NCBI GenBank assembly: GCA_947306425.1
Contig: CAMZGO010000006.1
Location: forward strand, 1-64,000
DNA length: 64,000 nucleotides
Reading direction: 5' to 3'
Origin: an uncultured Elusimicrobia bacterium
GTDB lineage: Bacteria > Elusimicrobiota > Elusimicrobia > Elusimicrobiales > Elusimicrobiaceae
In this document: piece after piece, positions 34,297-43,584 of the stretch
Layout: the number at the start of each line of letters is the position of its first letter
Position numbering within the stretch: the stretch's first letter is position 1
Position numbers and translations under genes: made by a program
Notes under the pieces: model-generated
What the model saw: the letters and a program-made list of their open reading frames with translations, nothing else
Told to the model about the DNA's origin: nothing
Databases searched by the model: none

Positions 34297-35051
34297 AAGA
34301 CACTTTAATTGTTATTCCGGCCCGTTACGGTTCAACGCGTTTGCCGGCTAAGGTCTTGGAAAAGATTGACGGCAAATCCATTATTGAATGGGTTTATAAT
34401 GCCTGTAAAAATGCAAAAGTCGGCGATGTTTTAATTGCTACTGAAAATGAAAAAATCGTTGAAGCAGCTAAAAAATTTAATGCAAAAGCCATATTGACAA
34501 GTCCCAAGTGCCAAAGCGGAACAGATAGGGTTTTTGAAGCTTATAAAAAGACTAATCATAATTACAAATATATCGTTAATGTGCAAGGGGATGAACCCTT
34601 TGTGCAGGCCGCTACGATAAAAAATGTAGTGGCTCTTTTGAAAAAAGATAAACAGGCAGATATTTCTACTGCTTGTTATCCGTCTTTAGATGAAAAAACA
34701 GTTCTTGAACCCAGCCATGTAAAAGCCGTTTTAACAGGCAAGATGCAAGCACTTTACTTTTCACGTTCCGTTGTGCCTTTTAAAAGGGAGATAACAAATG
34801 AAACTAAAAAAGTACCTTTTTATATTCACTGCGGTATTTACGGTTATAAAGAAAAAGCTTTAAAGAAGTTCGTTAAATTACCAAAAAGTACTTTGGAAAA
34901 TTTGGAGAAATTAGAACAACTCAGGGCTTTGGAAAATGGTTTGATAATCAAATCAATTTTGATTAAAAAATCAGGCCCTGCTATTGATACACCTGCCGAC
35001 TTAATTAAGGCAAGGGCTTATGCAAAAAAACAAATTAAAGGAAGAGATTAG
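34293..35051 (+). CDS. kdsB: CMP-Kdo synthetase (KdsB)
   Basis: Activates Kdo with CTP for LPS inner-core synthesis. N-terminal nucleotide-binding motif IPARYGSTRLPAKVL, then NVQGDEPFV, the substrate segment FSRSVVPFKRE, HCGIYGYK and LEKLEQLRALENG. Length 252 aa is usual. It lies just before pyrG, whose product CTP it uses, with a gap of 9 nt. Confidence 0.96.
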   Translation: MKDTLIVIPARYGSTRLPAKVLEKIDGKSIIEWVYNACKNAKVGDVLIATENEKIVEAAKKFNAKAILTSPKCQSGTDRVFEAYKKTNHNYKYIVNVQGDEPFVQAATIKNVVALLKKDKQADISTACYPSLDEKTVLEPSHVKAVLTGKMQALYFSRSVVPFKREITNETKKVPFYIHCGIYGYKEKALKKFVKLPKSTLENLEKLEQLRALENGLIIKSILIKKSGPAIDTPADLIKARAYAKKQIKGRD

Positions 35052-35060
35052 GAAAGTATT

Positions 35061-36641
35061 ATGTCAAAATTCATTTTTGTTACAGGTGGTGTTGTAAGTT
35101 CTTTAGGTAAAGGTATTTCCGGCGCAAGTATTGCAAAACTTTTGCAGCTGCGCGGCTTAAAAGTAAATATGGTTAAATGCGACCCTTATATAAATATTGA
35201 CCCAGGTACTTTAAGCCCTTATCAACATGGTGAAGTTTATGTAACCAAAGACGGGGCAGAGGCGGATCTAGACCTTGGTACTTATGAACGTTTTTTGGGC
35301 GTTGAGATGACACGCCACAATACCAATACTTCCGGCGCGATTTACCAAACTGTTATAAACAGAGAGAGGAAAGGTGAATATAACGGTACAACAGTACAGG
35401 TAATTCCGCATATTACCAACGAAATTAAAGCCCGTTTCACGCCTTTTGAAAAAGATTATGATGTTACCGTAATTGAAATAGGCGGAACTGTGGGGGATAT
35501 GGAAAGTTTACCCTTTATTGAAGCTGCCCGCCAATTTAAACTTGAACGCGGTTGGGCAAACGTTATGTGTGTGCATGCTACCTTGATACCTTACATAGCA
35601 AGTGCAGGAGAATTAAAAACAAAACCTACGCAGCATTCAGTAACAAAACTTAGAGAAATCGGGCTTGAACCGGATGTTTTGATTTGTAGGTCTGAACGAA
35701 CATTACCGCAAAGTATGAAATCAAAAATTTCCTTATTTTGCAGCGTTCCCGTTGAGGCAGTTATAGAAGCCAAAGATGTGCCGTCAATTTATTTGCTGCC
35801 TGAAAATTTTGAACGCCAAAATTTAACCGATTTAATAATAAAACGTTTAAATTTGAAACCGAAAACTAAAAACGACGGTAAATGGTTTGATTTCGTAAAA
35901 AAAGCAATAAAGCCGAATAAAGAAATAACTATTGCTATTGCCGGTAAGTATGCGGAGTTGCATGATGCTTATAAATCAGTTGCTGAATCACTTAATTTGG
36001 CAGGTATGTCTAATGACGTGAGTGTAAAGATAAAATATGTAAATACCCAAACTGACAATATCCCTTCTTCTTTAAACGGTGTACAAGGTATTATTGTACC
36101 CGGCGGTTTTGGGAAGCGCGGTGTAGAAGGTAAAATTGAAGCCATAAAATACGCACGCGAAAATAAAATACCGTTTTTAGGCATTTGCCTTGGCATGCAA
36201 TGTACTGTTATTGAAGCAGCACGTAATTTGGCTGGTTTAAAAGGGGCTAATTCCGCAGAATTTGAGGCCAAAACCCCTTACCCTGTTATAACTATGATGA
36301 AAGAACAAAAGGAAGTAAAAATGCTCGGCGGAACCATGCGTCTTGGTAATTATCTTTGTGAACTTGAAAAAGACTCTTTGGCATATAAACTTTACAAACA
36401 GGAAAATATTGAGGAACGTCATCGTCATCGTTATGAATATAATACCGAATTTGTTGAAAAATTAGAAAGTGTTGGTCTACATATTACCGGTTGGCACAAA
36501 CACACTTTACCTGAGATTGTTGAATATAAAGACCATCCTTTTTTTGTTGCGGTTCAGTTTCATCCGGAGTTTAAAAGCAGTCCTATGAATCCGCATCCTT
36601 TGTTTGACGGTTTGGTTAAGGCTGGTTTAAGAGCAAAATAG
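35061..36641 (+). CDS. pyrG: CTP synthase
   Basis: Makes CTP from UTP, ATP and glutamine. The synthase domain begins FIFVTGGVVSSLGKGISG and has CDPYINIDPGTLSPYQHGEV. The class I glutaminase domain (about 290-520) has GICLGMQ with the nucleophile Cys, and the His-Glu pair in QFHPEF. At 526 aa it is a little shorter than the common 535-550. Next to kdsB, it would serve LPS synthesis as well as general needs. Confidence 0.97.
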   Translation: MSKFIFVTGGVVSSLGKGISGASIAKLLQLRGLKVNMVKCDPYINIDPGTLSPYQHGEVYVTKDGAEADLDLGTYERFLGVEMTRHNTNTSGAIYQTVINRERKGEYNGTTVQVIPHITNEIKARFTPFEKDYDVTVIEIGGTVGDMESLPFIEAARQFKLERGWANVMCVHATLIPYIASAGELKTKPTQHSVTKLREIGLEPDVLICRSERTLPQSMKSKISLFCSVPVEAVIEAKDVPSIYLLPENFERQNLTDLIIKRLNLKPKTKNDGKWFDFVKKAIKPNKEITIAIAGKYAELHDAYKSVAESLNLAGMSNDVSVKIKYVNTQTDNIPSSLNGVQGIIVPGGFGKRGVEGKIEAIKYARENKIPFLGICLGMQCTVIEAARNLAGLKGANSAEFEAKTPYPVITMMKEQKEVKMLGGTMRLGNYLCELEKDSLAYKLYKQENIEERHRHRYEYNTEFVEKLESVGLHITGWHKHTLPEIVEYKDHPFFVAVQFHPEFKSSPMNPHPLFDGLVKAGLRAK

Positions 36642-36687
36642 TTAAAGTTTTGATATAATATTCTAGGATTGAATTTTAGGAGGTTGT

Positions 36688-37215
36688 ATGAAGAAAATAT
36701 TTTTGCCGTTATTTATCGTTATGCTTTTTTGTGCTTGCGCAAGTGAGCAAAATAAAAGTTATGATGACCAAGAAGAATTATTGACTAACAGTGCTTTATG
36801 TCCGTCAAGAAAAGATGAAAATAAATGGGCTAAACAAACCCCAAAAGAGATGAAGGAAAGCAATAAGATTCCAAGCATCAATTTTGAATTTGATAGTACA
36901 GTAATTAAAAATAGTTCTTATGAAGTTTTAGATAAAGTAGCTGAGGTCTTAAAAACAACGCCTAAAATAAAACTTGTTATTGAAGGGCATACGGATATTG
37001 TTGGTTCTTATGAATATAATGATTGGCTTTCCGGTGCGCGTGCTTCTGCCATAAAGGATTATTTAGTTTCAAGAGGCGTACCTTCTGAGTCAATTAAAAC
37101 ATTCGGGCATGGTAAGCGTATGCCTTTAACAAATGATGATTCACCGGAAGGAAGGGCCTGTAACAGACGCGTTATTTTAAAGTTTACAAACCGTTCTTGG
37201 GGTTCTGTTTTTTAG
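36688..37215 (+). CDS. OmpA-family (Pal-like) lipoprotein
   Basis: A 175-aa outer-membrane lipoprotein. It has a signal peptide with lipobox FCAC (Cys17) and a linker to about 65. The OmpA/Pal peptidoglycan-binding domain follows: [40 protein letters not shown], and [18 protein letters not shown] ending NRRVILKF. It differs from classic Pal in the NDWLSGARA region but keeps the binding Asp and Arg positions by eye. AGGAGG precedes the ATG. It is followed by clpP after 10 nt. Confidence 0.88.
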   Translation: MKKIFLPLFIVMLFCACASEQNKSYDDQEELLTNSALCPSRKDENKWAKQTPKEMKESNKIPSINFEFDSTVIKNSSYEVLDKVAEVLKTTPKIKLVIEGHTDIVGSYEYNDWLSGARASAIKDYLVSRGVPSESIKTFGHGKRMPLTNDDSPEGRACNRRVILKFTNRSWGSVF

Positions 37216-37225
37216 GAGATTAATT

Positions 37226-37807
37226 ATGATACCTACCATAGTAGAAAAAAATAATATTTATGATATTTATTCACGGCTTTTAAAAGACAGGATTATATTT
37301 GTCGGCGGTCCGCAAGGGGAGATTGGCACTGAAATTGCCAACATTATCATTGCGCAGCTTTTATATTTGGATGCTGAGGATTCGTCCCGTTCCATCAATT
37401 TATACATAAATTCACCGGGCGGTGTTGTTACGGCCGGGCTTGCCATTTATGATACCATGCAGTACATTAAAGCGCCGATAACCACGATTTGTATGGGGCA
37501 AGCAATGAGTTTTGGCGCCGTATTGCTTGCGGCCGGTTCAAAGGGTAAACGTTATGCTTTGCCTCATGCAAGGATTATGATACATCAGCCATTGATTTGG
37601 GGGGGCTTATCAGGCCAAGTAACAGATATTGAAATTGAGGCAAAAGAGTTGCGCGAAAATAAAGAACACTTGTTGGATATATTGGCGCACCATACAGGCC
37701 AATCAAAGGAAAAAATCAGGCAAGACAGTGAACGCAATTATTATATGTCTGCCCAAGAAGCAAAAGAGTACGGCATAATTGATGAGATTTTACCTCTTAA
37801 AAAATAA
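37226..37807 (+). CDS. clpP: ATP-dependent Clp protease proteolytic subunit
   Basis: Serine protease barrel subunit working with Clp ATPases. The catalytic triad is visible: S95 in [11 protein letters not shown]120 in RIMIHQP, and Asp in the [13 protein letters not shown] segment near 169-172. [20 protein letters not shown] is typical. Length 193 aa. No clpX follows. AGGAG precedes the start. Confidence 0.97.
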   Translation: MIPTIVEKNNIYDIYSRLLKDRIIFVGGPQGEIGTEIANIIIAQLLYLDAEDSSRSINLYINSPGGVVTAGLAIYDTMQYIKAPITTICMGQAMSFGAVLLAAGSKGKRYALPHARIMIHQPLIWGGLSGQVTDIEIEAKELRENKEHLLDILAHHTGQSKEKIRQDSERNYYMSAQEAKEYGIIDEILPLKK

Positions 37808-37808
37808 A

Positions 37809-39266
37809 ATGCGCCGTTTAATTTTAACCCTGTTTTTAAGCAGTTTATGTTTTGCACCTGTATGTGCAAAGCAAGAAGGCAGGGTTAATTTTTTGCAAAA
37901 TTTAGCAAATGAACCCGCTTTAAAAAATGCACAGTACAGCGTTTATGCAAAATACGTCAACGGTAAAGATATAGTCGTTAAAGATAAAAATATTTTGTTT
38001 GTTCCTGCAAGTGTTTTGAAACTTTTTACCACTGCTGCCGTCTTAGATATTTTGGGCCCTGACAGGGTTTTTGAAACTAAGGTCTATTACGACGGAAAAA
38101 TAAATAAAAGTATTTTAGAAGGGGACATTTATCTGCTCGGTGCCGGGGACCCGAGTTTCGGCAGTAAAGATTTTGAAGATAAGCCATTTTATACTGAACT
38201 TTTTATTTCATGGGCCGCTGCCTTAAAAGAAAAGGGGATAAAAAAAATACAAGGCAATATTTATGTTGATAATTCTTTATTCAGCGGTGTGTTGTTGCCA
38301 TGGCGTGCAAGTTTTAAGAATGTAGGGAATTATTTCGCCCCTAAAGCTGATGCTTTTAGTATCGCAAATAATAAGTATAAAATTATTTTTCCTCCAACAA
38401 AAGAAGGGCAGGTAAATATAACTCCTGTTTCTGTTGAGCCGAGAATTGAAGGCCTTGCCTTTAAAAGTTATGTAACAGTATCTAAAAAGATAAAAAGGGA
38501 AGATGTCTATGTTACTTTTGAACCGGCAAGTAAAACTGTAAATTTAAATGGTATATTACCATTGAGTGACGAGCAAACTGAAATTTATGCCGCCTTGCCA
38601 AATCCGGCAAAGTTCGCAGCGGAAATGTTTTTTAATACTCTGCAAGATTCTGGTATAAAAGTCCTTGGTAAAGCAGAGGTTAAAAAAGGGGAACAATATG
38701 AAAAAAAAGAATTACTGTTTTCTTATACTTCCCCAACTGTTGCAGAACTGGTCAAACACACTAATAAAAAGAGCGATAATTTGTATGCCGGGGTTCTACT
38801 CAGGAATATCAGTGCTTATACTGAAGGTGACGGCAGTGCAAGAGATGGCTTTAAAAAAGTTAATAAGTTTTTGGAAAAATTGGGTTTGCAGGCAGATTCC
38901 TTTGATATTTATGACGCAAGCGGACTTTCTTATACAAGTAATGTATCTTGCCATGCGACAGTTACTTTGCTTGAAAATATTTTATCTGCACCGTATGCGG
39001 AATATTTTAAAGACAGTTTGATTATTGCCGGTAATGAAGGGGAAAAAAGTTTATTTGCCGGCAGGGTTAAAAACAGTTCTTTTGCTTTCAAAACACTTCT
39101 TAAAACCGGCGCTTTGGACAAGGCACGTACTATAGCCGGTTATACTAAAGATAAAAAAGGCAAAGATATTGCTTTTTGTTTTTTTATAAATAATTTTAAA
39201 ACTAAAGGGCGCAATATAACTGCTTTGCAAGATAAGTTTTTGGAATATTTAGCGGATTATAATTAA
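37809..39266 (+). CDS. dacB: D-Ala-D-Ala carboxypeptidase/endopeptidase (PBP4, DacB)
   Basis: Periplasmic class C penicillin-binding protein that trims peptidoglycan. I start it at 37809, 1 nt after the clpP stop, where a signal peptide (MRRLILTLFLSSLCFAPVCA) begins. An upstream in-frame ATG at 37779 lies inside clpP. The active-site motifs are complete: PASVLKLFTTA (S68-V-L-K71), KKSDNLYAG (SDN) and LLKTGALD (KTG). An inserted beta domain lies between the first two. About 485 aa, normal for DacB. It converges with the minus-strand gene ending at 39263, with a 4-nt overlap. Confidence 0.94.
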   Translation: MRRLILTLFLSSLCFAPVCAKQEGRVNFLQNLANEPALKNAQYSVYAKYVNGKDIVVKDKNILFVPASVLKLFTTAAVLDILGPDRVFETKVYYDGKINKSILEGDIYLLGAGDPSFGSKDFEDKPFYTELFISWAAALKEKGIKKIQGNIYVDNSLFSGVLLPWRASFKNVGNYFAPKADAFSIANNKYKIIFPPTKEGQVNITPVSVEPRIEGLAFKSYVTVSKKIKREDVYVTFEPASKTVNLNGILPLSDEQTEIYAALPNPAKFAAEMFFNTLQDSGIKVLGKAEVKKGEQYEKKELLFSYTSPTVAELVKHTNKKSDNLYAGVLLRNISAYTEGDGSARDGFKKVNKFLEKLGLQADSFDIYDASGLSYTSNVSCHATVTLLENILSAPYAEYFKDSLIIAGNEGEKSLFAGRVKNSSFAFKTLLKTGALDKARTIAGYTKDKKGKDIAFCFFINNFKTKGRNITALQDKFLEYLADYN

Positions 39267-40474
39267 AAACTTAATTGATAATTTTTAAGATTTTGTTCAG
39301 CTTGATTCTTTACTTTGTTATCAAACAATTTACCCATTTTGTTGATTTTGTAATTATTGGTATGTATAAGCATGAGACGTTTTAAAGTCTTTTGCATTTC
39401 CGGCGTTCTTTCTATTAAACGTGGCATAGTCGGAATAGTTATACTTTCGCCTGTTTCATAACCGAAAGTAATAGTACTTTGGCTTTGGAGAAGAGCAGAT
39501 AAATCCATTAAAGCCCAAAGGTATTTTTCAGATTTTTCACCGAATTCAAGATATGTTTTGATATAGTTCAGGGCGTAAATTTTTATTATCGCTTCCTTAT
39601 ATCTTGTTTGAATGCGCATTTCTTTTTGTGTTTCTGATAAGTCCTTATTATTTTCAACATCCTTTATCTGTTCTTCTAATTTAAAATTATTTTTTAATGC
39701 AGTTAAAATATTTTTTTGCGCACCTAATATAGTTTGGTCTTCTTCAAGTATGCCCCAAACATTTTTTATTTGAGAATTAAATTTATCCAATATGATAATA
39801 GAGGAGCCAAATCCTATGGAAAAACTACCAATTTTTCCTATAGTACTAGTGCCTACTAAATTAAAAGGTGTTGTAAATAAAGGTGAAAAATCCCATGCAA
39901 GGCCTGATATCGTAGCATATTCCGTAACTGTAGTGGCTGCAGGCAAAGCCGTACTTGCAATTTGTGTAATTCCTATAAAAGTGGCGAAATCAGATAAAAT
40001 AAGGCCCATCTGGTCACATTTTGAAGCAAAATTATTTGCCTTATAAAATGGATTTTTTCTAAGTAATGTATGTATTTCGTCAAAAAGAGAGTTTATTTCT
40101 TTGCTTATATTTTCCGGTTTACTTTTTGCGTAAGAAGATTCTTTCCAGTTCGTTCCAATACGAATTTTATCATATTCTTCAAATTTCTTGCGTAACAATA
40201 TTTGAACTTCTGGATTGTCTGAAAAAATATTATTTTTATTTAACTTAGGATAAGTGTTTGGTATGTTTTTTGCTTTTTCTTCAAAATTTTTGGCTAAAAA
40301 ATCGGAAATTGTATTTCTAATATTTTCAATTTCCTTTTCTGATAAAGGTCTGCAGCTGTTTGCCTCATTTTTCGTAATTTTTACACGGGGACCACTAACT
40401 TGTGCCAAGGTAATACCCTGCACGAAAACACAAAGGCATAGAGCCAAAATAATTTTATTTATGAAAGCCGTCAT
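39263..40474 (-). CDS. Secreted helical protein under the shared operator (E2)
   Basis: Not recognised. 403 aa with a signal peptide (about 1-25, cleavage after TLAQ). A helical, charged N-terminal half is followed by a mostly apolar region (about 150-235, Ser/Thr/Gly-rich with one or two membrane-like stretches), then a long helical C-terminal half. This build resembles the products at 23700, 54848 and 56513. The promoter has the palindromic operator, TTGCAA, 17 bp and TAAAAT, and the ATG falls six bases after the -10, so the mRNA is predicted to be leaderless. Confidence 0.7.
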   Translation of the reverse strand: MTAFINKIILALCLCVFVQGITLAQVSGPRVKITKNEANSCRPLSEKEIENIRNTISDFLAKNFEEKAKNIPNTYPKLNKNNIFSDNPEVQILLRKKFEEYDKIRIGTNWKESSYAKSKPENISKEINSLFDEIHTLLRKNPFYKANNFASKCDQMGLILSDFATFIGITQIASTALPAATTVTEYATISGLAWDFSPLFTTPFNLVGTSTIGKIGSFSIGFGSSIIILDKFNSQIKNVWGILEEDQTILGAQKNILTALKNNFKLEEQIKDVENNKDLSETQKEMRIQTRYKEAIIKIYALNYIKTYLEFGEKSEKYLWALMDLSALLQSQSTITFGYETGESITIPTMPRLIERTPEMQKTLKRLMLIHTNNYKINKMGKLFDNKVKNQAEQNLKNYQLSF

Positions 40475-40480
40475 ACTATT

Positions 40481-40540
40481 ATTTTACCGCTATAAAAGGT
40501 ATTTTGCAAGGGAAAAAGGACCTATTTTGAAATAGGTCCT
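40481..40540 (-). promoter_or_regulatory. Shared operator and promoter, copy E2
   Basis: This is the cleanest copy. On the minus strand GGACCTA-N8-TAGGTCC (plus 40518-40539) is a perfect palindrome arm pair, followed by five T, CCCTTG, a -35 TTGCAA (plus 40504-40509), 17 bp and -10 TAAAAT (plus 40481-40486). The ATG is six bases further on. Confidence 0.78.
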
Positions 40541-40572
40541 TTTGGTAATATGTAGCGGTATCGTACAAATAT

Positions 40573-40601
40573 TTGACAAGTGCTGTATATCATTATATAA
40601 T
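40573..40601 (+). promoter_or_regulatory. Consensus sigma-70 promoter of the YkvA-like gene
   Basis: TTGACA (40573-40578), 17 bp, TATAAT (40596-40601): a perfect housekeeping promoter. The ATG at 40609 is seven bases beyond the -10 and has no ribosome site, so the transcript should be leaderless or nearly so. Confidence 0.85.
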
Positions 40602-40608
40602 AAATATT

Positions 40609-40965
40609 ATGCCTGGGGAAAAACAAGAGAGACAAAAATTTTCCGTAAACCCGCTTAAATTATGGCGCGATTTAAAAGATGCGTCTGCTATGTTTTTCAG
40701 TGCTATTTGCGGGAAATATCCTTTTCCTAAAAGAAGTTTTATTTGGTTATTGTTGTTTTTTGTTTATGCAATTATTCCCTTTGATTTGATACCGGATCCG
40801 TTAATTGCGTTTTTAGGCCTTGGTGCGGCGGATGATTTGTTGGTTCTTGTATACGTTTTAAATAAAATGTCGCCGGATTTAGAGAAATTTAGATTTTCTA
40901 AAAATACGGGAATGAGAAAAGATATTACAGAAGCAGAAGTAGTAAAAGATGAAAAAGATTATTAA
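40609..40965 (+). CDS. YkvA/DUF1232-like small membrane protein
   Basis: A 118-aa protein of the DUF1232 type. The core (about 45-85) has the family pattern FPKRSFIWLLLFFVYAIIPF followed by DLIPDPLIAFLGLGAADDL, a hydrophobic helix pair. Charged N- and C-terminal tails flank it. I place the start at 40609 because an apparent TTG start at 40573 is the -35 box of a perfect promoter. It overlaps the AsmA gene by 17 nt, so the two are coupled. The function is unknown. Confidence 0.85.
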   Translation: MPGEKQERQKFSVNPLKLWRDLKDASAMFFSAICGKYPFPKRSFIWLLLFFVYAIIPFDLIPDPLIAFLGLGAADDLLVLVYVLNKMSPDLEKFRFSKNTGMRKDITEAEVVKDEKDY

Positions 40966-43075
40966 ATTCTTCAAAATAGCCTTATTATCCGTTATAATTT
41001 TGATGATAGCGGGTTTTGGGGTTTTGTATTTAGTTTTTCCTCCGAGCAAAGTAAAAAATATTGCACAGGAATTTGTGCGTAAGAATTATAACAGAGAGAT
41101 TGATTATGATGATCTTTCTTTGACTTTGCTTGGTGCAAAAATAACCGATTTTAAATTATCCGAAACAAGTAATTTTGATAACGGAACTTTTGTGTCGGCA
41201 AAAAGAGTAGTTATCAAATTAGATATTATGCCTTTACTAAAAGGGAATTTACAAATAAAGGAATTGTTATTGGATGGTATATCCATAAATGTTATAAGAG
41301 AAGAAGACGGTAAATTTAATTTTGATGATTTTGTTTCTGCTGATAAAGAAGTAATATCAGAAAAAGGGGAAACCGGTTCAGCAAATACTTCCGCTTTTGC
41401 TTTTATTGCAGAAGTCATAAATTTAACTGATACTGCCGTTACATATATTGATAGACAAGAGGATATGAATTTTACCGTAGATAAGTTAAATTTGACGGTC
41501 AAGAATTTTTCGTTAAATGAAGCGTTTTCTTTCGCTCTAGGTCTGCAGACATCTTTGAGGGTTGGTAACTCAAAAATTAACCCTTTGCTCGTTAATCTAC
41601 AGGGTAAAGCGAATTTAGCAGATTTGAACATGGAACATGCAAGTGTTGATATTTCTCCGTTATCACTTGCTTATAGGACTGCAAAGATTAGTTTTAACGG
41701 CGAAATTAAAAATTTTTTGAATCCCGTTTTATCATTAGACGGTAAAATTGAAGGTGTAAATGATACTATAATCACTTCAGTAACTCCTATGGATTTGCCG
41801 TCTTTTGCATTACCCCCGGCAGATTTGGTTATTAGGGCAGATATGGATTTAGAAAAGCAAAAAGCAACTGTTAAACAGGCCGATTTGCTTATAGGAAAGT
41901 CCTATATTAAAAATAAGGCTGATTTTGATTTTTCTTCTGATGATGTGGCTTATAAATTAGACACGGATTTGAACTTATCTTTAACAGATATACACGAAAG
42001 TGCAAAAGAAATGCTAAAAGAAATAGCACCAAAGGGGGGAATATCTGGGTATATAAAAGCTGTTTCCGCAAAGCCGTATCCCCAAGTAAAAGGTAAAATA
42101 AATTTTAAAAATATCGGGGGAATTTTGCTTAAAAAAGAGTTAAAGAATTTTAACGGGGAAATTAATATTTCTTCCATTAAGGATATAAGAACAAATATTA
42201 TGAGCGGAAATTACAATAATTCCTCTTTTAAGACTTCCCTTGTTTATACTCAGCCGTCAAAGCCAATAAATATTGACTTTATGCTTGATTTAGATAAGTT
42301 CACATTAGATGATATAAATTTTGATGAATTTTTTAATAATAAAGATGCCGAAAATATAAAAAAGTCAGAACAAGCCGGGAAAAACAATACAACATTTAAG
42401 ACGGCAGATTTTGGTACTTACAACATAAAAGTTGATGTAAAGATTAAAGAGGTTTCAAATAATGTTTTAACCGCGAATAATCTTTTACTTAAAGCAGACC
42501 TTAAGAATTTTTCCAATGATTTAAGTAAATTGCAAGGTAATTTAAGTTTTGTTTCAAGTAATGGGGAAATTAGGGATATTGATAAGATTATGAAGAGTTC
42601 AAAAATAATGCGTGCTGCATTAGCGGTGGTAAAAGTTGTAAAACAGGTTTTTTCCGTCGCTAAACTTGATGGTATTAGTTTAGGTAAAGGAGATGTAATA
42701 AAGTATAGCGAGATTGAGGGTATTTATACGATTACAAACGGTATGATAAATTTAGATAAATCAAGCATAGTAAGCAATTTATTAACAGTGAAAGCAAGTG
42801 GAACCATAGACCTTGTTACGGAAAAGTTAGGTATGACGGTTAATACGCATTTTGGTAAAGTTACTTCCGGCTCTGCGTTTAAACCGGTAGTTTTGAAAAT
42901 TAAGGGTACTATGAATGAACCTAAATATTCAGTAGATGTTCTTTCTACAGTAACGTCTATAGCGAGTGTTCCCGGGAATGTTTTGAAGGGAGGGGTTAAA
43001 ATGTCCACAAATACGGCTTCAGGTGTAACAAACGGAATAAAAGGTGTGGCTTCTGCCATAGGTAAATTATTTTAA
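40949..43075 (+). CDS. AsmA-family envelope protein
   Basis: A 708-aa protein with an N-terminal membrane anchor (about 8-30) and a long beta-rich periplasmic body. The AsmA features are the N-terminal segment with FVRKNYNREIDYDDLSLTLL and LDIMPLLKGNLQIKELLLDG, and the C-terminal part with VKASGTIDLVTEKLGMTVNT. AsmA-like proteins are bridge-like lipid carriers between inner and outer membrane, so a role in envelope lipid balance is likely; this is by family, not shown here. It is followed after 14 nt by the PC4-domain gene. Confidence 0.88.
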   Translation: MKKIIKFFKIALLSVIILMIAGFGVLYLVFPPSKVKNIAQEFVRKNYNREIDYDDLSLTLLGAKITDFKLSETSNFDNGTFVSAKRVVIKLDIMPLLKGNLQIKELLLDGISINVIREEDGKFNFDDFVSADKEVISEKGETGSANTSAFAFIAEVINLTDTAVTYIDRQEDMNFTVDKLNLTVKNFSLNEAFSFALGLQTSLRVGNSKINPLLVNLQGKANLADLNMEHASVDISPLSLAYRTAKISFNGEIKNFLNPVLSLDGKIEGVNDTIITSVTPMDLPSFALPPADLVIRADMDLEKQKATVKQADLLIGKSYIKNKADFDFSSDDVAYKLDTDLNLSLTDIHESAKEMLKEIAPKGGISGYIKAVSAKPYPQVKGKINFKNIGGILLKKELKNFNGEINISSIKDIRTNIMSGNYNNSSFKTSLVYTQPSKPINIDFMLDLDKFTLDDINFDEFFNNKDAENIKKSEQAGKNNTTFKTADFGTYNIKVDVKIKEVSNNVLTANNLLLKADLKNFSNDLSKLQGNLSFVSSNGEIRDIDKIMKSSKIMRAALAVVKVVKQVFSVAKLDGISLGKGDVIKYSEIEGIYTITNGMINLDKSSIVSNLLTVKASGTIDLVTEKLGMTVNTHFGKVTSGSAFKPVVLKIKGTMNEPKYSVDVLSTVTSIASVPGNVLKGGVKMSTNTASGVTNGIKGVASAIGKLF

Positions 43076-43089
43076 AATAGGAGAATATT

Positions 43090-43548
43090 ATGCCAAATAC
43101 AACATTTGAGATTTTGCACGTTATCGGTGTTTTACCGATCGATGAGGGGGCGGAAATAAAAATTTCCGTTGATTCATTTAAAAACCACAAGTATATTTCA
43201 GTAAGAAAGTACTTGAAATCGGATACTTATACCGGTCCGACAAAAGCAGGGATTACCTTGTCTCCTGAAATGATAGGAAAAATTTCCCAAACAATTAATG
43301 CTTTGCCGGACAATGTAGCAGAAATTGAGGATAAAGAACTAGGCCGTTTTGCTAAAAGGAAAGGTTTAAATATTGTTTTAAGGATAAGTTCTTATATGAA
43401 TTCAAAGGGTTTAGATTTAAGGCAGTATCAGGAGGATAGCACTTATACAGGTTGGACTAAAAAAGGTATACGCCTGCCCTTAGAGAAATTAAAAGAAATA
43501 AAAGAAATTTTTACAAAAACAGCGGCATATTTTGCCGAAACTAAATAG
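43090..43548 (+). CDS. Double PC4/p15-like nucleic-acid-binding protein
   Basis: A 152-aa protein that appears to hold two copies of a PC4 (transcriptional coactivator p15) type domain. The first, about 15-70, includes SVDSFKNHKYISVRKYL, SDTYTGPTKAGITLS. The second, about 85-145, includes RISSYMNSKGLDLRQY, DSTYTGWTKKGIRLP. Bacterial PC4-like proteins bind single-stranded DNA or RNA. A tandem form in one chain would mimic the dimer. AGGAG precedes the start. The neighbours (AsmA, Ser/Thr kinase) do not point to its target. Confidence 0.82.
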   Translation: MPNTTFEILHVIGVLPIDEGAEIKISVDSFKNHKYISVRKYLKSDTYTGPTKAGITLSPEMIGKISQTINALPDNVAEIEDKELGRFAKRKGLNIVLRISSYMNSKGLDLRQYQEDSTYTGWTKKGIRLPLEKLKEIKEIFTKTAAYFAETK

Positions 43549-43584
43549 TTATAATTTTTAATTAAGGTATAGAGGTTCTACATT

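Noticed and set aside
40573-40608. TTG start giving a longer YkvA-like protein
   Set aside because: The TTG is part of a perfect -35 TTGACA with TATAAT 17 bp later. The added residues have no family match.
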